Origin: Solirubrobacter deserti
GTDB taxonomy: Bacteria > Actinomycetota > Thermoleophilia > Solirubrobacterales > Solirubrobacteraceae
Reading direction: 5' to 3'
DNA length: 64,000 bases
NCBI RefSeq assembly: GCF_003344625.1
Contig: NZ_QPKJ02000004.1
Coordinates: 434,001-498,000, forward strand
Below, piece by piece: positions 32,496-40,809 of the stretch. Both the position numbers and the translations under genes were made by a program. The stretch's first letter is position 1. Every line of letters begins with the position of its first letter. The notes beneath the pieces are model-generated. The model saw nothing but the letters and a program-made list of their open reading frames with translations. It was not told the origin of the DNA and ran no database searches.

Positions 32496-33371
32496 GTGTC
32501 GCTGAATCTGGGCATTCTGCTCGCGCTCGCTTGCGCGATCGCTACGCAGCTGGGCTTTCTCTATAAGCACAAGGGCGCCAACGAGGCTCCCCTGGTCGAC
32601 GTCAAGCACCCCTTCCGCACGGCCAAGCAGTTGTGGTCGTGCAAGTGGTTCGCGATCGGCATGGGCATCGCCGCCGGCGCGTGGCTGTTGCACGTGGCCG
32701 CGATGACGATCGCCCCGCTGTCCGTCGTCCAGGCCGTCCTGTCCACCGGCGTTGTCATCCTCGCCGTGCTCGCCGACCGCATCTTCGGCTTCAAGGTCGG
32801 CATGAAGCAGTGGATCGGCGTCGCGATGACCGCCCTCGGCCTCGTCCTGCTCGTCATCACGCTTCCCGGCGGCTCGCACGGCTCGCACTCGGCGTACTCG
32901 CTCGCCGGCATGATCGCCTTCGAGGGCGGCCTGCTCGTGATCGGCGCGATCCTGATCGGCGGCAAGCGCCTCGGCGTGCCGCACCACCACCACGGCATCA
33001 TGCTCGGCGCCGCCGCGGGCATCCTGTTCGGCGTCGGCAACATCGCCATCAAGGCCCTCACCGGCGCCGGCGGCCTCGAGGGCATCATCACCTCCCCGTG
33101 GCTCGCCGTCGCCGTCATGTCCTCGGTCATCGCCTTCTACACGAGCGCCCGCGGCATGCAGGAGGGCGAGGCCGTCCCGGTCATCGCCGCCACCTCCACG
33201 GCCGCCAATGTGGCCAACATCCTCGGCGGGATCATCGTCTTCGGCGACCCGATGCCGCAGGACACCGTCGGCATCGCCGTCCAGGCCTTCGCCTTCGTCC
33301 TGGTCATCGCCGCCGCGCTCCTCACGCCGCCGCCGGTCCGCGCCGCGGCCGCCAACGGCGCGCCCGCGTAG
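32496..33371 (+). CDS. EamA/DMT-like integral membrane transporter
   Basis: A 291-residue, strongly hydrophobic protein with about nine or ten membrane helices, GTG start. The pattern (short helices, internal duplication, IAPLSVVQAVLSTGVVILAV in the first half and AVPVIAATSTAANVANILGG in the second) fits the drug/metabolite transporter superfamily, possibly the NIPA-like branch, whose members move Mg2+ or small metabolites. A His-rich loop (HHHHG, about residue 165) lies between the halves. TTGATC with TACGCT 19 bases further (32344-32374) could be a promoter but is weak. The substrate is unknown. Confidence 0.75.
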   Translation: MSLNLGILLALACAIATQLGFLYKHKGANEAPLVDVKHPFRTAKQLWSCKWFAIGMGIAAGAWLLHVAAMTIAPLSVVQAVLSTGVVILAVLADRIFGFKVGMKQWIGVAMTALGLVLLVITLPGGSHGSHSAYSLAGMIAFEGGLLVIGAILIGGKRLGVPHHHHGIMLGAAAGILFGVGNIAIKALTGAGGLEGIITSPWLAVAVMSSVIAFYTSARGMQEGEAVPVIAATSTAANVANILGGIIVFGDPMPQDTVGIAVQAFAFVLVIAAALLTPPPVRAAAANGAPA

Positions 33372-33379
33372 CGCTCCGG

Positions 33380-33400
33380 GCGCCAACGCCCCGTTGGCGC
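33380..33400 (+). terminator. hairpin between the transporter and PucR genes
   Basis: Perfect 9-bp stem GCGCCAACG (33380-33388) / CGTTGGCGC (33392-33400), loop CCC, in the 42-base gap. It could terminate the transporter transcript or act as an operator-like inverted repeat in front of the regulator gene. Confidence 0.5.
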
Positions 33401-33413
33401 GTAAGCTCGCAAT

Positions 33414-34955
33414 GTGTTGCCGCTCCGGGAGCTGCTGGAGGATCTGGCCCTGCAGGTCGTGGCCGGCGCGGCCGGGCTCGACCGCGCGGTGCGCTGGGTG
33501 CACATCTCCGAGCTCGCCGATCCCACGCCCTGGCTCTCGGGCGGCGAGCTGCTGCTGACGACCGGCCTCGGTGTGGGGGATGGGCGCGAGTACGTCGAGC
33601 GGCTCGTCGCGCACGGGCTCACGGGCCTGGGGTTCGGCACGGGCTTCTCGCACGAGCGGGTTCCGCCGGCGCTGCGCGAGACCGCGGACGCGCACGGCTT
33701 CCCGGTCTTCGAGGTGCCGTACGAGACGCCGTTCATCGCGATCACCGAGCGCGCGGCGTCCCTGCTGGTCAACGAGCAGTACGCGGTGCTGCGGCGGGCG
33801 CTCTCGGCGCACGAGCGGCTCGAGCTCGTGGTGCTGTCCGAGCGCGGGCTGGACGGGCTGGCCGGCGCGCTGGCGAAGATGATCGCCGGGCCGGCGCTGA
33901 TCCTCGACGCGCGTGGCGAGCTCCTCACCTCCCGCGGGCGCGTGGACCCGGCGCCGATCCAGGGAGAGTTGCGCGCGCGGCTGCAGGGCGGCGTGCGGCG
34001 CGGCTACGCGCCCGAGACGCTTCCCGGCGGGATCGCGCTGCCGGTCTCGCGCGGCGACGGGGCACCCGAGGCGTGGCTGGTCGCCGCGCGCGAGCACGGG
34101 CCCTTGAACGAGCTCGACCGGCTCACGCTGCACCAGGCCGTGACGCTCGTCGCGCTCGAGCTGCTGCGCCGGCGCGTGATCGACGACACCGAGCGGCGCC
34201 TCGCCGGAGACGTGCTGAGCGCGCTCGTGAGCGGCGACCTGGCCGGGGCCGAGCTCGCGCGCCGGCTGCAGCCGTTCGGGCTTCGCGGGCGCGCCGGCGT
34301 GCTCGTCCTCGCGCCCGCGCGCGGCGTGCGCGCGGGCGTGGAAGCGATGCTCACCGTGGCGGTGCGCGACGAGGTCGGCGGCGGGCTGGTGGCCGGCGCG
34401 GACGCGTTCGTGTGCGCGCTGGTGCCGGCGCGCTCTGACGAGGACCTGTTCGCGCTCGCGCGGCGCCTGCTCGCGCGCGTGGAGCGTGAGGGGGGCGTGG
34501 CCCTGCCCGCGGGCGCCGGGCGGTGCGTGGAGGCGGGGGAGCTGCGGCGCGGGTTCCATGAGGCGCGCTGCGCGCTGGAGGCACGCGCGCTCGCGGCCAA
34601 CGGGGGCGGGGCGGAGCCCGGGCTGGCCACCTACCGCGACCTCGGCTCCTTCCAGCTGCTGCTCTCGCTGCAGGACGACGACGCGCTGCGGCTGTTCTGC
34701 GACTCGATCCTGGGCCCGATCGAGGACTCCGAGGGCGCCTACGGGGGCGAGCTGATGCGCTCGCTGGAGGCCTTCATAGAGTGCAACGGGCAGTGGGAGC
34801 GCGCGGCCAAAGCGCTCTTCTGTCACCGTCACACGCTGCGCTACCGGATCCGACGCGTGGAGGAGCTGACCGGCAGGTCGCTGGACTCCGCCCGGGACCG
34901 GATCGACTTCTGGCTCGCGCTGCGCGGGCGCGAACTCGTCCAACCTGAGAGGTAA
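33414..34955 (+). CDS. PucR-family transcriptional regulator
   Basis: A 513-residue protein with an N-terminal PucR domain (residues about 1-120; VRWVHISELADPTPWLSGGE is typical) and a C-terminal PucR helix-turn-helix (residues about 445-505; WERAAKALFCHRHTLRYRI, then RVEELTGRSLDS). Family members activate amino-acid or purine catabolism in response to metabolites. It starts with GTG 33414 and ends 6 bases before the alanine dehydrogenase gene. The PucR-type regulator AdeR activates alanine dehydrogenase in Bacillus, so control of the next gene is a reasonable inference. Confidence 0.88.
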   Translation: MLPLRELLEDLALQVVAGAAGLDRAVRWVHISELADPTPWLSGGELLLTTGLGVGDGREYVERLVAHGLTGLGFGTGFSHERVPPALRETADAHGFPVFEVPYETPFIAITERAASLLVNEQYAVLRRALSAHERLELVVLSERGLDGLAGALAKMIAGPALILDARGELLTSRGRVDPAPIQGELRARLQGGVRRGYAPETLPGGIALPVSRGDGAPEAWLVAAREHGPLNELDRLTLHQAVTLVALELLRRRVIDDTERRLAGDVLSALVSGDLAGAELARRLQPFGLRGRAGVLVLAPARGVRAGVEAMLTVAVRDEVGGGLVAGADAFVCALVPARSDEDLFALARRLLARVEREGGVALPAGAGRCVEAGELRRGFHEARCALEARALAANGGGAEPGLATYRDLGSFQLLLSLQDDDALRLFCDSILGPIEDSEGAYGGELMRSLEAFIECNGQWERAAKALFCHRHTLRYRIRRVEELTGRSLDSARDRIDFWLALRGRELVQPER

Positions 34956-34961
34956 CTAGCG

Positions 34962-36074
34962 ATGAAGGTCGGCGTCCCCACCGAGATCAAGACCGATGAG
35001 TACCGGGTTGCACTCACGCCCGCCGGTGTCCGCGAGTTAGTCGAGAACGGCCACGAGGTGTTCATCCAGGCGGGCGCGGGTGAGGGGTCGGCGATCACGG
35101 ACGCCGAGTACACGTCGCAGGGCGCGCGGATTCTCCCGGACGCGGCCGCGGTGTTCGCCGAGGTCGACATGATCGTCAAGGTCAAGGAGCCGCAGGCCGT
35201 CGAGGTCGCGATGCTCGAACCGCGCCACACGCTCTTCACCTACCTGCACCTGGCGCCCGATCCCGAGCTCACGCGCGGCCTGGTCGAGTCGGGCGCGACG
35301 TGCGTGGCGTACGAGACCGTCGAGGACACACGCGGGCGGCTGCCGCTGCTGGCCCCGATGAGCGAGGTGGCCGGCAAGATCGCCACGCAGGCGGGCGCGT
35401 TCATGCTCGAGAAGCCGCTCGGCGGCCGCGGCATCCTGCTCGGTGGCGTGCCGGGCGTGGCGGCGGCCAAGGTGATGATCATCGGCGGCGGCGTGGTCGG
35501 GATGAACGCGGCCTTCATCGCGCTCGGGATGGAGGCCACGGTCTACGTCTACGATCGCAACATCGACCGCCTGCGCGAGCTCGACATCGCGTTCGGCGGG
35601 CGCGCGGACACGTGCTACGCGTCGACGCTGGACATCGAGCAGCGCCTGCCCGAGGTGGACCTGGTGATCGGCGCGGTGCTCGTGCACGGCGCCAAGGCGC
35701 CGTTCGTGATCCGGCGCGAGCAGCTGGCGCTGATGAAGCGCAGCGCCGTGCTCGTGGACGTCTCGATCGACCAGGGCGGGTGCTTCGAGACCTCGCGGCC
35801 GACGACGCACAGCGATCCCACGTACGAGGTCGACGGCGTGCTGCACTACTGCGTCGCGAACATGCCCGGCGCGGTGCCGATCACGTCCACGCGCGCGTTG
35901 ACCAACGCGACGATGCCCTACATCGTGCATGTCGCCAACGTGGGAGCCAAGCAGGCCGCGGCCGAGAATCCGGGGCTCGCGAAGGGCGTCAACGTGGTCG
36001 GCGGCAAGGTGACGTACGCGCCGGTGGCCGAGGCCACGGGGCTCGACTACACGCCGCTCGAGCAGGCGTTCTAG
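34962..36074 (+). CDS. ald: alanine dehydrogenase
   Basis: Converts L-alanine and NAD+ to pyruvate, ammonium and NADH, reversibly. The 370 residues match the family length. It begins [20 protein letters not shown], with the substrate-binding Arg near 15, VKVKEPQ (catalytic-site Lys near 75) and YLHLA (His near 96). The Rossmann fold shows [11 protein letters not shown] near residue 173. The C-terminal part has [20 protein letters not shown], strongly diagnostic. GAGAGGTAAC stands before the ATG. It lies directly behind the PucR regulator, and the FAD oxidoreductase gene starts 4 bases later. Confidence 0.97.
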   Translation: MKVGVPTEIKTDEYRVALTPAGVRELVENGHEVFIQAGAGEGSAITDAEYTSQGARILPDAAAVFAEVDMIVKVKEPQAVEVAMLEPRHTLFTYLHLAPDPELTRGLVESGATCVAYETVEDTRGRLPLLAPMSEVAGKIATQAGAFMLEKPLGGRGILLGGVPGVAAAKVMIIGGGVVGMNAAFIALGMEATVYVYDRNIDRLRELDIAFGGRADTCYASTLDIEQRLPEVDLVIGAVLVHGAKAPFVIRREQLALMKRSAVLVDVSIDQGGCFETSRPTTHSDPTYEVDGVLHYCVANMPGAVPITSTRALTNATMPYIVHVANVGAKQAAAENPGLAKGVNVVGGKVTYAPVAEATGLDYTPLEQAF

Positions 36075-36078
36075 AGCC

Positions 36079-37551
36079 GTGTACGACGCCGTCATCGTCG
36101 GTGGCGGGCACAACGGGCTGGTGGCCGCGGCGCTGCTGGCCCGCGCCGGCCGCTCCGTGCTCGTGCTCGAGCGGCGCGACCATGTCGGCGGTGCGGCCGT
36201 GTCCGAGCGCCCGTGGCCGGGGGTGGACGCGCGGCTCTCGCGCTACTCCTACCTCGTCTCGCTGCTGCCGCGGACGTTGCACGAGCAGCTCGGGCTCACG
36301 CTCGAGCTGCGCCGGCGCTCGGTCTCGTCGTACACGCCGCGGCCGGACGGCAGCGGCCTGCTCGTGCACGCCGGACAGCCGCCCGGGCCGCACTGGGACG
36401 CGTTCTCTGCGATGACGGGGCGTGTGGGCGAAGCCGTCTTCCCGACGCTGACCGAGCCGCTGCTCGCGCGCGAGGAGCTGCGCGCGCGCGTGGGGGATGC
36501 CTGGGAGCCGTTGTTCGAACGCCCGCTCAGCGAGGTGCTGGAGACCTACTTCCCGGACGAGTTCGAGCGCGGGATCATCGCGACGGACGCGTTGATCGGG
36601 ACGTTCGCGCGGCTGGACGAGCCGTCGCTGCGCCAGAACCGCTGCTTCGTCTACCACGTGATCGGCAACGGCACGGGCGACTGGGACGTGCCGGTCGGCG
36701 GCATGGGCGCGTTGACGGAGGAGCTGGCGACGGTCGCTCAGGCGGCGGGGGCCGAGGTGCGTGTGGGGTGCGAGGTGACGTCGATCGCGCCCGACGGCGA
36801 GGTGCGGTTCGAGGGCGGAGCCGTGCAGGGCCGCTGGGTGCTGGCCAACGTCGCGCCCGCGGTGCTCGCTCGGCTGCTCGGCGAGCCGGCGCCGGACGAG
36901 CCGGCTCCCGAGGGCGCGCAGCTCAAGCTCAACATGCTGCTGAAGCGCCTGCCGCGGTTGCGGGACGCGTCGTTGGATCCGCGCGAGGCGTTCGCCGGGA
37001 CCTTCCACGTCAACGAGTCCGCGGCGCAGCTGGAGGCGGCGTACGCGAGCGCCTCGCGCGGCGAGGTGCCCGCGCTGGCGCCGTGCGAGATCTACTGTCA
37101 TTCGCTGACGGACCCGACGATCCTCGGGCCCGAGCTGCGGGAGTCGGGCGCGCAGACCCTGACGTGTTTCGGGCTGCACATGCCCGCGCGGCTGTTCACG
37201 GGCGACCACGAGACGGCCAAGGCGAAGGCGATCGAGTCGACCCTGGCATCCCTGAACAGCGTGCTGGCCGAGCCGATCGAGGACTGCCTGTATTCGACAC
37301 CGCAGGGTGAGCCCTGCCTGGAGGCGCGCACGCCGGTCGAGCTCGAGGCCGAGCTGGGCCTGCCGGGCGGCAACATCTTCCACCGCGACCTCGCGTGGCC
37401 GTTCGCCGAGGACGAGTCTGCGGTCGGGACCTGGGGGGTAGAGACGCACTGGGACCACGTGTTGCTGTGCGGCGCGGGCGCGCGGCGCGGCGGCGGCGTC
37501 TCCGGGATCACGGGCCACAACGCCGCGATGAAGGTCCTGTCAGCGCGCTAG
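36079..37551 (+). CDS. PYROXD2/phytoene-desaturase-like FAD oxidoreductase
   Basis: A 490-residue flavoprotein with an N-terminal FAD-binding signature ([20 protein letters not shown]) followed by [13 protein letters not shown], and a C-terminal [19 protein letters not shown], the closing motif of the PYROXD2-like branch of the carotenoid desaturase superfamily. The reaction is not known for this branch. It starts with GTG 4 bases after ald and ends 26 bases before rpsL, so it probably shares an operon with ald. No carotenoid genes are nearby. Confidence 0.85.
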   Translation: MYDAVIVGGGHNGLVAAALLARAGRSVLVLERRDHVGGAAVSERPWPGVDARLSRYSYLVSLLPRTLHEQLGLTLELRRRSVSSYTPRPDGSGLLVHAGQPPGPHWDAFSAMTGRVGEAVFPTLTEPLLAREELRARVGDAWEPLFERPLSEVLETYFPDEFERGIIATDALIGTFARLDEPSLRQNRCFVYHVIGNGTGDWDVPVGGMGALTEELATVAQAAGAEVRVGCEVTSIAPDGEVRFEGGAVQGRWVLANVAPAVLARLLGEPAPDEPAPEGAQLKLNMLLKRLPRLRDASLDPREAFAGTFHVNESAAQLEAAYASASRGEVPALAPCEIYCHSLTDPTILGPELRESGAQTLTCFGLHMPARLFTGDHETAKAKAIESTLASLNSVLAEPIEDCLYSTPQGEPCLEARTPVELEAELGLPGGNIFHRDLAWPFAEDESAVGTWGVETHWDHVLLCGAGARRGGGVSGITGHNAAMKVLSAR

Positions 37552-37577
37552 CAGGCGCTGCTACCATGGCGCGCCGT

Positions 37578-37973
37578 ATGCCGACGACGTCCCAGCTGGT
37601 CCGCAAGGGCCGCAACCCGAAGACGAAGAAGCTCGCCACCCCTGGCTTGAAGTCCGGTAAGGGCCGCAAGAAGAAGGTGGCCGCGCCGCAGCGTCGCGGG
37701 GTCTGCACGCGCGTCTACACCACCACGCCCAAGAAGCCGAACTCGGCTCTGCGCAAGGTGGCTCGTGTGCGCCTGACGAACTCGATGGAAGTCACGGTCT
37801 ACATCCCCGGCGAGGGCCACAACCTGCAGGAGCACTCCGTCGTGCTCGTCCGTGGTGGCCGCGTCAAGGACCTTCCGGGCGTCCGGTACAAGGTCGTCCG
37901 CGGCACGCTCGATGCCGCCGGCGTCTCTGACCGCAAGAAGGCCCGTTCCCAGTACGGAGTGAAAGCCAAGTAA
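37578..37973 (+). CDS. rpsL: 30S ribosomal protein S12
   Basis: S12 acts in decoding accuracy. The 131 residues begin [15 protein letters not shown] and carry the streptomycin-region motifs [13 protein letters not shown] and KDLPGVRYK, with no resistance-type substitution at the classical lysines. I chose ATG 37578 for its match to the family start; an in-frame ATG at 37566 would add MARR. Only 26 bases separate it from the upstream oxidoreductase gene, and no convincing promoter is visible in that gap. It overlaps rpsG by one base. Confidence 0.97.
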   Translation: MPTTSQLVRKGRNPKTKKLATPGLKSGKGRKKKVAAPQRRGVCTRVYTTTPKKPNSALRKVARVRLTNSMEVTVYIPGEGHNLQEHSVVLVRGGRVKDLPGVRYKVVRGTLDAAGVSDRKKARSQYGVKAK

Positions 37974-38443
37974 TGCCTCGCCGCGCCGCCGCCGGGCGCC
38001 GGACCATCGATCCGGACCCCGTCCACCGTTCCAAGCTCGTCCAGCAGGTCATCAACCGCGTGATGCTGGACGGCAAGAAGTCGACCGCCGAGCGCATCGT
38101 GTACGACGCGCTGGCGATCCTCTCGGAGCGCACGGGCAAGGAGCCGATCCAGGCTCTGGAGGACTCGATCAAGGCGCTCACGCCGGTGCTCGAAGTCCGC
38201 TCCCGTCGCGTCGGTGGCGCCACCTACCAGGTGCCCGTCGAGGTTCCCGCTAACCGCGCCCGCACGCTGGCCGTCCGCTGGCTGGTCGAGTTCTCGCGCA
38301 ACCGCCGCGAGAAGTCGATGGCGCAGCGCCTCGCCAACGAGCTGATCGACGCGCAGTCCCAGCAGGGCGGCGCCTACAAGCGCAAGGACGACATCTTCCG
38401 CATGGCGCAGGCCAACAAGGCCTTCGCGCACTACCGCTGGTAG
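37973..38443 (+). CDS. rpsG: 30S ribosomal protein S7
   Basis: S7 organises the 3' domain of 16S rRNA and lines the E site. The 156 residues equal the family norm; signature blocks are [20 protein letters not shown] and [20 protein letters not shown]. It is joined to rpsL by TAATG. In most bacteria fusA follows; here a terminator and about 5.8 kb of unrelated genes intervene. Confidence 0.98.
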   Translation: MPRRAAAGRRTIDPDPVHRSKLVQQVINRVMLDGKKSTAERIVYDALAILSERTGKEPIQALEDSIKALTPVLEVRSRRVGGATYQVPVEVPANRARTLAVRWLVEFSRNRREKSMAQRLANELIDAQSQQGGAYKRKDDIFRMAQANKAFAHYRW

Positions 38444-38468
38444 TCGCGGTCGCGTCATCGCAGCTTCT

Positions 38469-38501
38469 GAACGGCCCGCCTTCCAGCGGGCCGTTCTCGT
38501 T
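38469..38501 (+). terminator. rpsLG terminator
   Basis: Perfect 11-bp stem GAACGGCCCGC (38469-38479) / GCGGGCCGTTC (38486-38496), loop CTTCCA, followed by TCGTT. It lies between rpsG and the convergent PEP-mutase family gene and can serve both. Confidence 0.85.
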
Positions 38502-39248
38502 CTAGAGGTCGGCGAGCTGGTCGACGGCGGCGTAGCTCGGCAGCTCGGCGCGAGCGAGGTCGTCGCCGGCGCGGATGGCCGCGGCGGCGGCGACCGCCGT
38601 CTGCAGCGCCGCGCGGAACAGCAGCGAGCCGGTGGAGATGCGCGCCACTCCGCGCGCGGCGAGCTCGTGGATCGTCTGCTGGGGCTGAAAGAGCACGTTG
38701 ACGGGCGCGTCGATCTCGGCCGTGAGGGTCGAGACGTCGCCCAGCGGGAGGCCCGGGACGAACACGCCGTCCGCGCCCGCCTCGACGTAGGCCGCGCAGC
38801 GGTCGAGCGCGTCCTCGAGCTGGCCCTCGCGCAGCCAGTGCGTGTCCGTGCGCGCGTTGACGAACAGGTGCGGGTTGCGCCCCTTGACCGCGGCGATCAC
38901 GCGCGCGTGGTGCTCGCGGTCGCCGTGGCGGTCCTCGAGGTTGACGCCCGCGATCCCGTCGAGCTGCGCCGCATGCTCGGCCACCGCCGCGGGGTCGTCG
39001 GAGAACCCGTGCTCGAGGTCGACGGTGATGTGCGCGGACAGGCGGCTGAGGCGGAACGCGAGCGCGCGCGTCTCCTCCCACGCGGATGACGCGCCGTCGC
39101 GCTTGCCCGCGGCGGCCGCGACGCCGAGGCTCGTCGTCCCGATCGCTCCGAACTCGGCCGCGACGAGCGCCGCCGCCGACGCGAAGTCCCAGGCGTTCGG
39201 CAGGATCAGCGGGTTCCCGGGCACGTGCAGGTCCTTGAAGCTCGTCAT
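38502..39248 (-). CDS. isocitrate lyase/PEP mutase family protein
   Basis: A 248-residue TIM-barrel protein of the PEP mutase/isocitrate lyase superfamily, which makes or breaks C-C or P-C bonds in 2-oxoacids. Visible signatures: LILPNAWDFASAAAL at the start (common in the oxaloacetate-decarboxylase-like subgroup), ITVDLEHGFSD, GVNLEDRHGD (metal-site Asp/Glu) and VNARTDTHW. The KKCGH catalytic loop of true isocitrate lyase is absent, so it is not Icl. I chose ATG 39248 since it overlaps the stop of the upstream mini-P450-like gene (ATGA), indicating a two-gene operon. The exact substrate is unknown. Confidence 0.85.
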   Translation of the reverse strand: MTSFKDLHVPGNPLILPNAWDFASAAALVAAEFGAIGTTSLGVAAAAGKRDGASSAWEETRALAFRLSRLSAHITVDLEHGFSDDPAAVAEHAAQLDGIAGVNLEDRHGDREHHARVIAAVKGRNPHLFVNARTDTHWLREGQLEDALDRCAAYVEAGADGVFVPGLPLGDVSTLTAEIDAPVNVLFQPQQTIHELAARGVARISTGSLLFRAALQTAVAAAAAIRAGDDLARAELPSYAAVDQLADL

Positions 39249-39919
39249 CGCAGCGCCTCCGCGAACGCTCGCGCGTGCGCCTCGCCCGGGCAGCGCCGCG
39301 GCCCTTCGCCGAACGGCCGGCCGCTGAGATCGACGAGGACGATCTCGCCGTCGGGTGTCACGCGCTTCGTGGTCTTCACGGGCAGATTGTCGCCGCGGAT
39401 GAGCCCGGCCGTCGCCTCGCAGGCCTGGACCAGGATCGCGACGTGCTGCGCGAGGGCCTCCGGCTCGTCGGGCGGGAAGAGCGCGAGCAGGGCATCGAGC
39501 GCGTCGTCGGCGCCGGACGCGTCCGTGCCGGGGTGGTAGGCGGCCGCGACCGCGCGCGTGTGCGTGACGGCCGCGACGGGGTCGATGACGCCGGTGGCAT
39601 GGGCGAGCACGGCGACGGGGAGGTACTCGCGCGGCACGCCGGCGAGCGCCGAGCCCGCGGCGGGCGGCGGAGAGGCCCCGGTGGCGGGCGGTGTGGCGGC
39701 GGCCGGTGGCGCGGCCGCGATGGTGGCCGGCGTGGCCGCTGCGCGGGTCGCAGCCGTCGCCAACGCGTGCGGGTCCAGCGCGGCGAGGCGTGCCTCGATC
39801 AGGCCGCGGCGGCGGGCGTGCGGCTCGCCGTTCGCGAACCGGGAGACGGTCGCACGCAGCCACGCCATCGTGCCGAACGGGCCCGGCGGGCCGGGAGCGG
39901 GGACGGGGAGGTCGAGCAT
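39245..39919 (-). CDS. short cytochrome P450-like protein
   Basis: A 224-residue protein, about half the length of a normal P450. It ends with a convincing haem-loop motif (RPFGEGPRRCPGEAHA, the Cys being the expected haem ligand), and QACEATAGLIRG upstream resembles the I-helix. Its N-terminal half is Ala/Pro-rich and I see no clear K-helix ExxR. It could be a natural mini-P450 family or a P450 that has lost domains. Start ATG 39919. It is translationally coupled to the PEP-mutase family gene and faces the ArsR gene across a 66-base region with a palindrome. Confidence 0.65.
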   Translation of the reverse strand: MLDLPVPAPGPPGPFGTMAWLRATVSRFANGEPHARRRGLIEARLAALDPHALATAATRAAATPATIAAAPPAAATPPATGASPPPAAGSALAGVPREYLPVAVLAHATGVIDPVAAVTHTRAVAAAYHPGTDASGADDALDALLALFPPDEPEALAQHVAILVQACEATAGLIRGDNLPVKTTKRVTPDGEIVLVDLSGRPFGEGPRRCPGEAHARAFAEALR

Positions 39920-39944
39920 GGCGCGGACCGTATGCGCGGGACGC

Positions 39945-39960
39945 TTCGGTGTGCACCGAA
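39945..39960. promoter_or_regulatory. inverted repeat, probable ArsR-family operator
   Basis: TTCGGTGTGCACCGAA: 7-bp perfect arms (TTCGGTG / CACCGAA) with a TG spacer. It lies in the middle of the 66-base divergent region between the P450-like gene and the ArsR-family gene, as expected for a site controlling both directions. Confidence 0.6.
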
Positions 39961-39985
39961 ACTTCGCGGGCGTACGCTGGCTCGC

Positions 39986-40657
39986 ATGTCCGAGCTCGCC
40001 GACGTCGCCGCGCTGCTCGCGGACCGCACCCGCGCGCGGATCCTCGAGGAGCTCCTGGGCGGGCCTGCGCTGCCGGCGGGCGCGCTCGCCGCGCGGGTCG
40101 GCGTCGCGCCTTCGACCCTCAGCGGGCACCTGGCGAAGCTCGAGGCCGCCGGCCTGATCGTCGTGCGTGCGCGTGGCCGCCGGCGCGAGGCGGAGCTCGC
40201 GCGACCCGAGGTCGCGGAGGCGCTCGAGGCGCTCGCCCGGCTCGCGGGCCCTGCCGCGCGGCCGATCGGCCTGCGCGCGGTCAACGGGCACGCCGCCCTG
40301 CGCGAGGCGCGGTCGTGTTACGACCACCTGGCGGGCCGCGTGGGGGTCGCGCTGGCGGACTCGTTGGTCGCACGCGGTGCCCTTGTCGCGTCGGACGGGA
40401 CGTTCATGGTCGGCGACGAGGCGTATCTCGCGGACGCGTTCGGAATCGAGGTCGCCGCGTTGCCGCGCCGGCGCACCCTCGTGCGCGGTTGCGCGGACTG
40501 GACCGAGCGCCGGCCGCACGTGGCCGGGGCGCTCGGGGCCGCGTTGCTGGACGTCGCGCTCTCGCGCGGCTGGGTGCGGCGGCGCAATGACGGGCGTGCG
40601 TTGAACGTCACCACGGCGGGGCGCGTCGCGTTGATGGACGGCGAGCACACCCGCTGA
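39986..40657 (+). CDS. ArsR-family winged-helix transcriptional regulator
   Basis: A 223-residue protein. Residues about 1-75 form an ArsR-type winged helix (LADRTRARILEELLGG ... GVAPSTLSGHLAKLEAAGL). The C-terminal half (RSCYDHLAGRVGVALADSL ... DWTERRPHVAGALGAALL) is a conserved extension found in a large actinobacterial ArsR-like group; typical metal-sensing ArsR proteins are only about 100-120 residues and have Cys pairs that are missing here. I chose ATG 39986 by homology; the frame upstream is antisense to the P450-like gene. It probably represses itself and the divergent pair through the palindrome at 39945. Confidence 0.85.
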   Translation: MSELADVAALLADRTRARILEELLGGPALPAGALAARVGVAPSTLSGHLAKLEAAGLIVVRARGRRREAELARPEVAEALEALARLAGPAARPIGLRAVNGHAALREARSCYDHLAGRVGVALADSLVARGALVASDGTFMVGDEAYLADAFGIEVAALPRRRTLVRGCADWTERRPHVAGALGAALLDVALSRGWVRRRNDGRALNVTTAGRVALMDGEHTR

Positions 40658-40741
40658 CCGCGCGAGGTGGTCGACGCTTGTCGCGCTATGCGCGAGTTCC
40701 GTCGACGACCCCTTCGGGTTATCCCCACCTCTGGACCTGAC

Positions 40742-40756
40742 GTGTACGCCATACAC
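40742..40756. promoter_or_regulatory. short inverted repeat upstream of the MMPL gene
   Basis: GTGTA-CGCCA-TACAC, 54 bases before the MMPL start, in the 152-base gap after the ArsR gene. Candidate regulatory site only; no other gene lies in the gap. Confidence 0.25.
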
Positions 40757-40809
40757 ATACGCCCTCGCGCCCCAGCGATTTCGCGCTCCGCAAAGGCGAT
40801 GTTCCAGGC

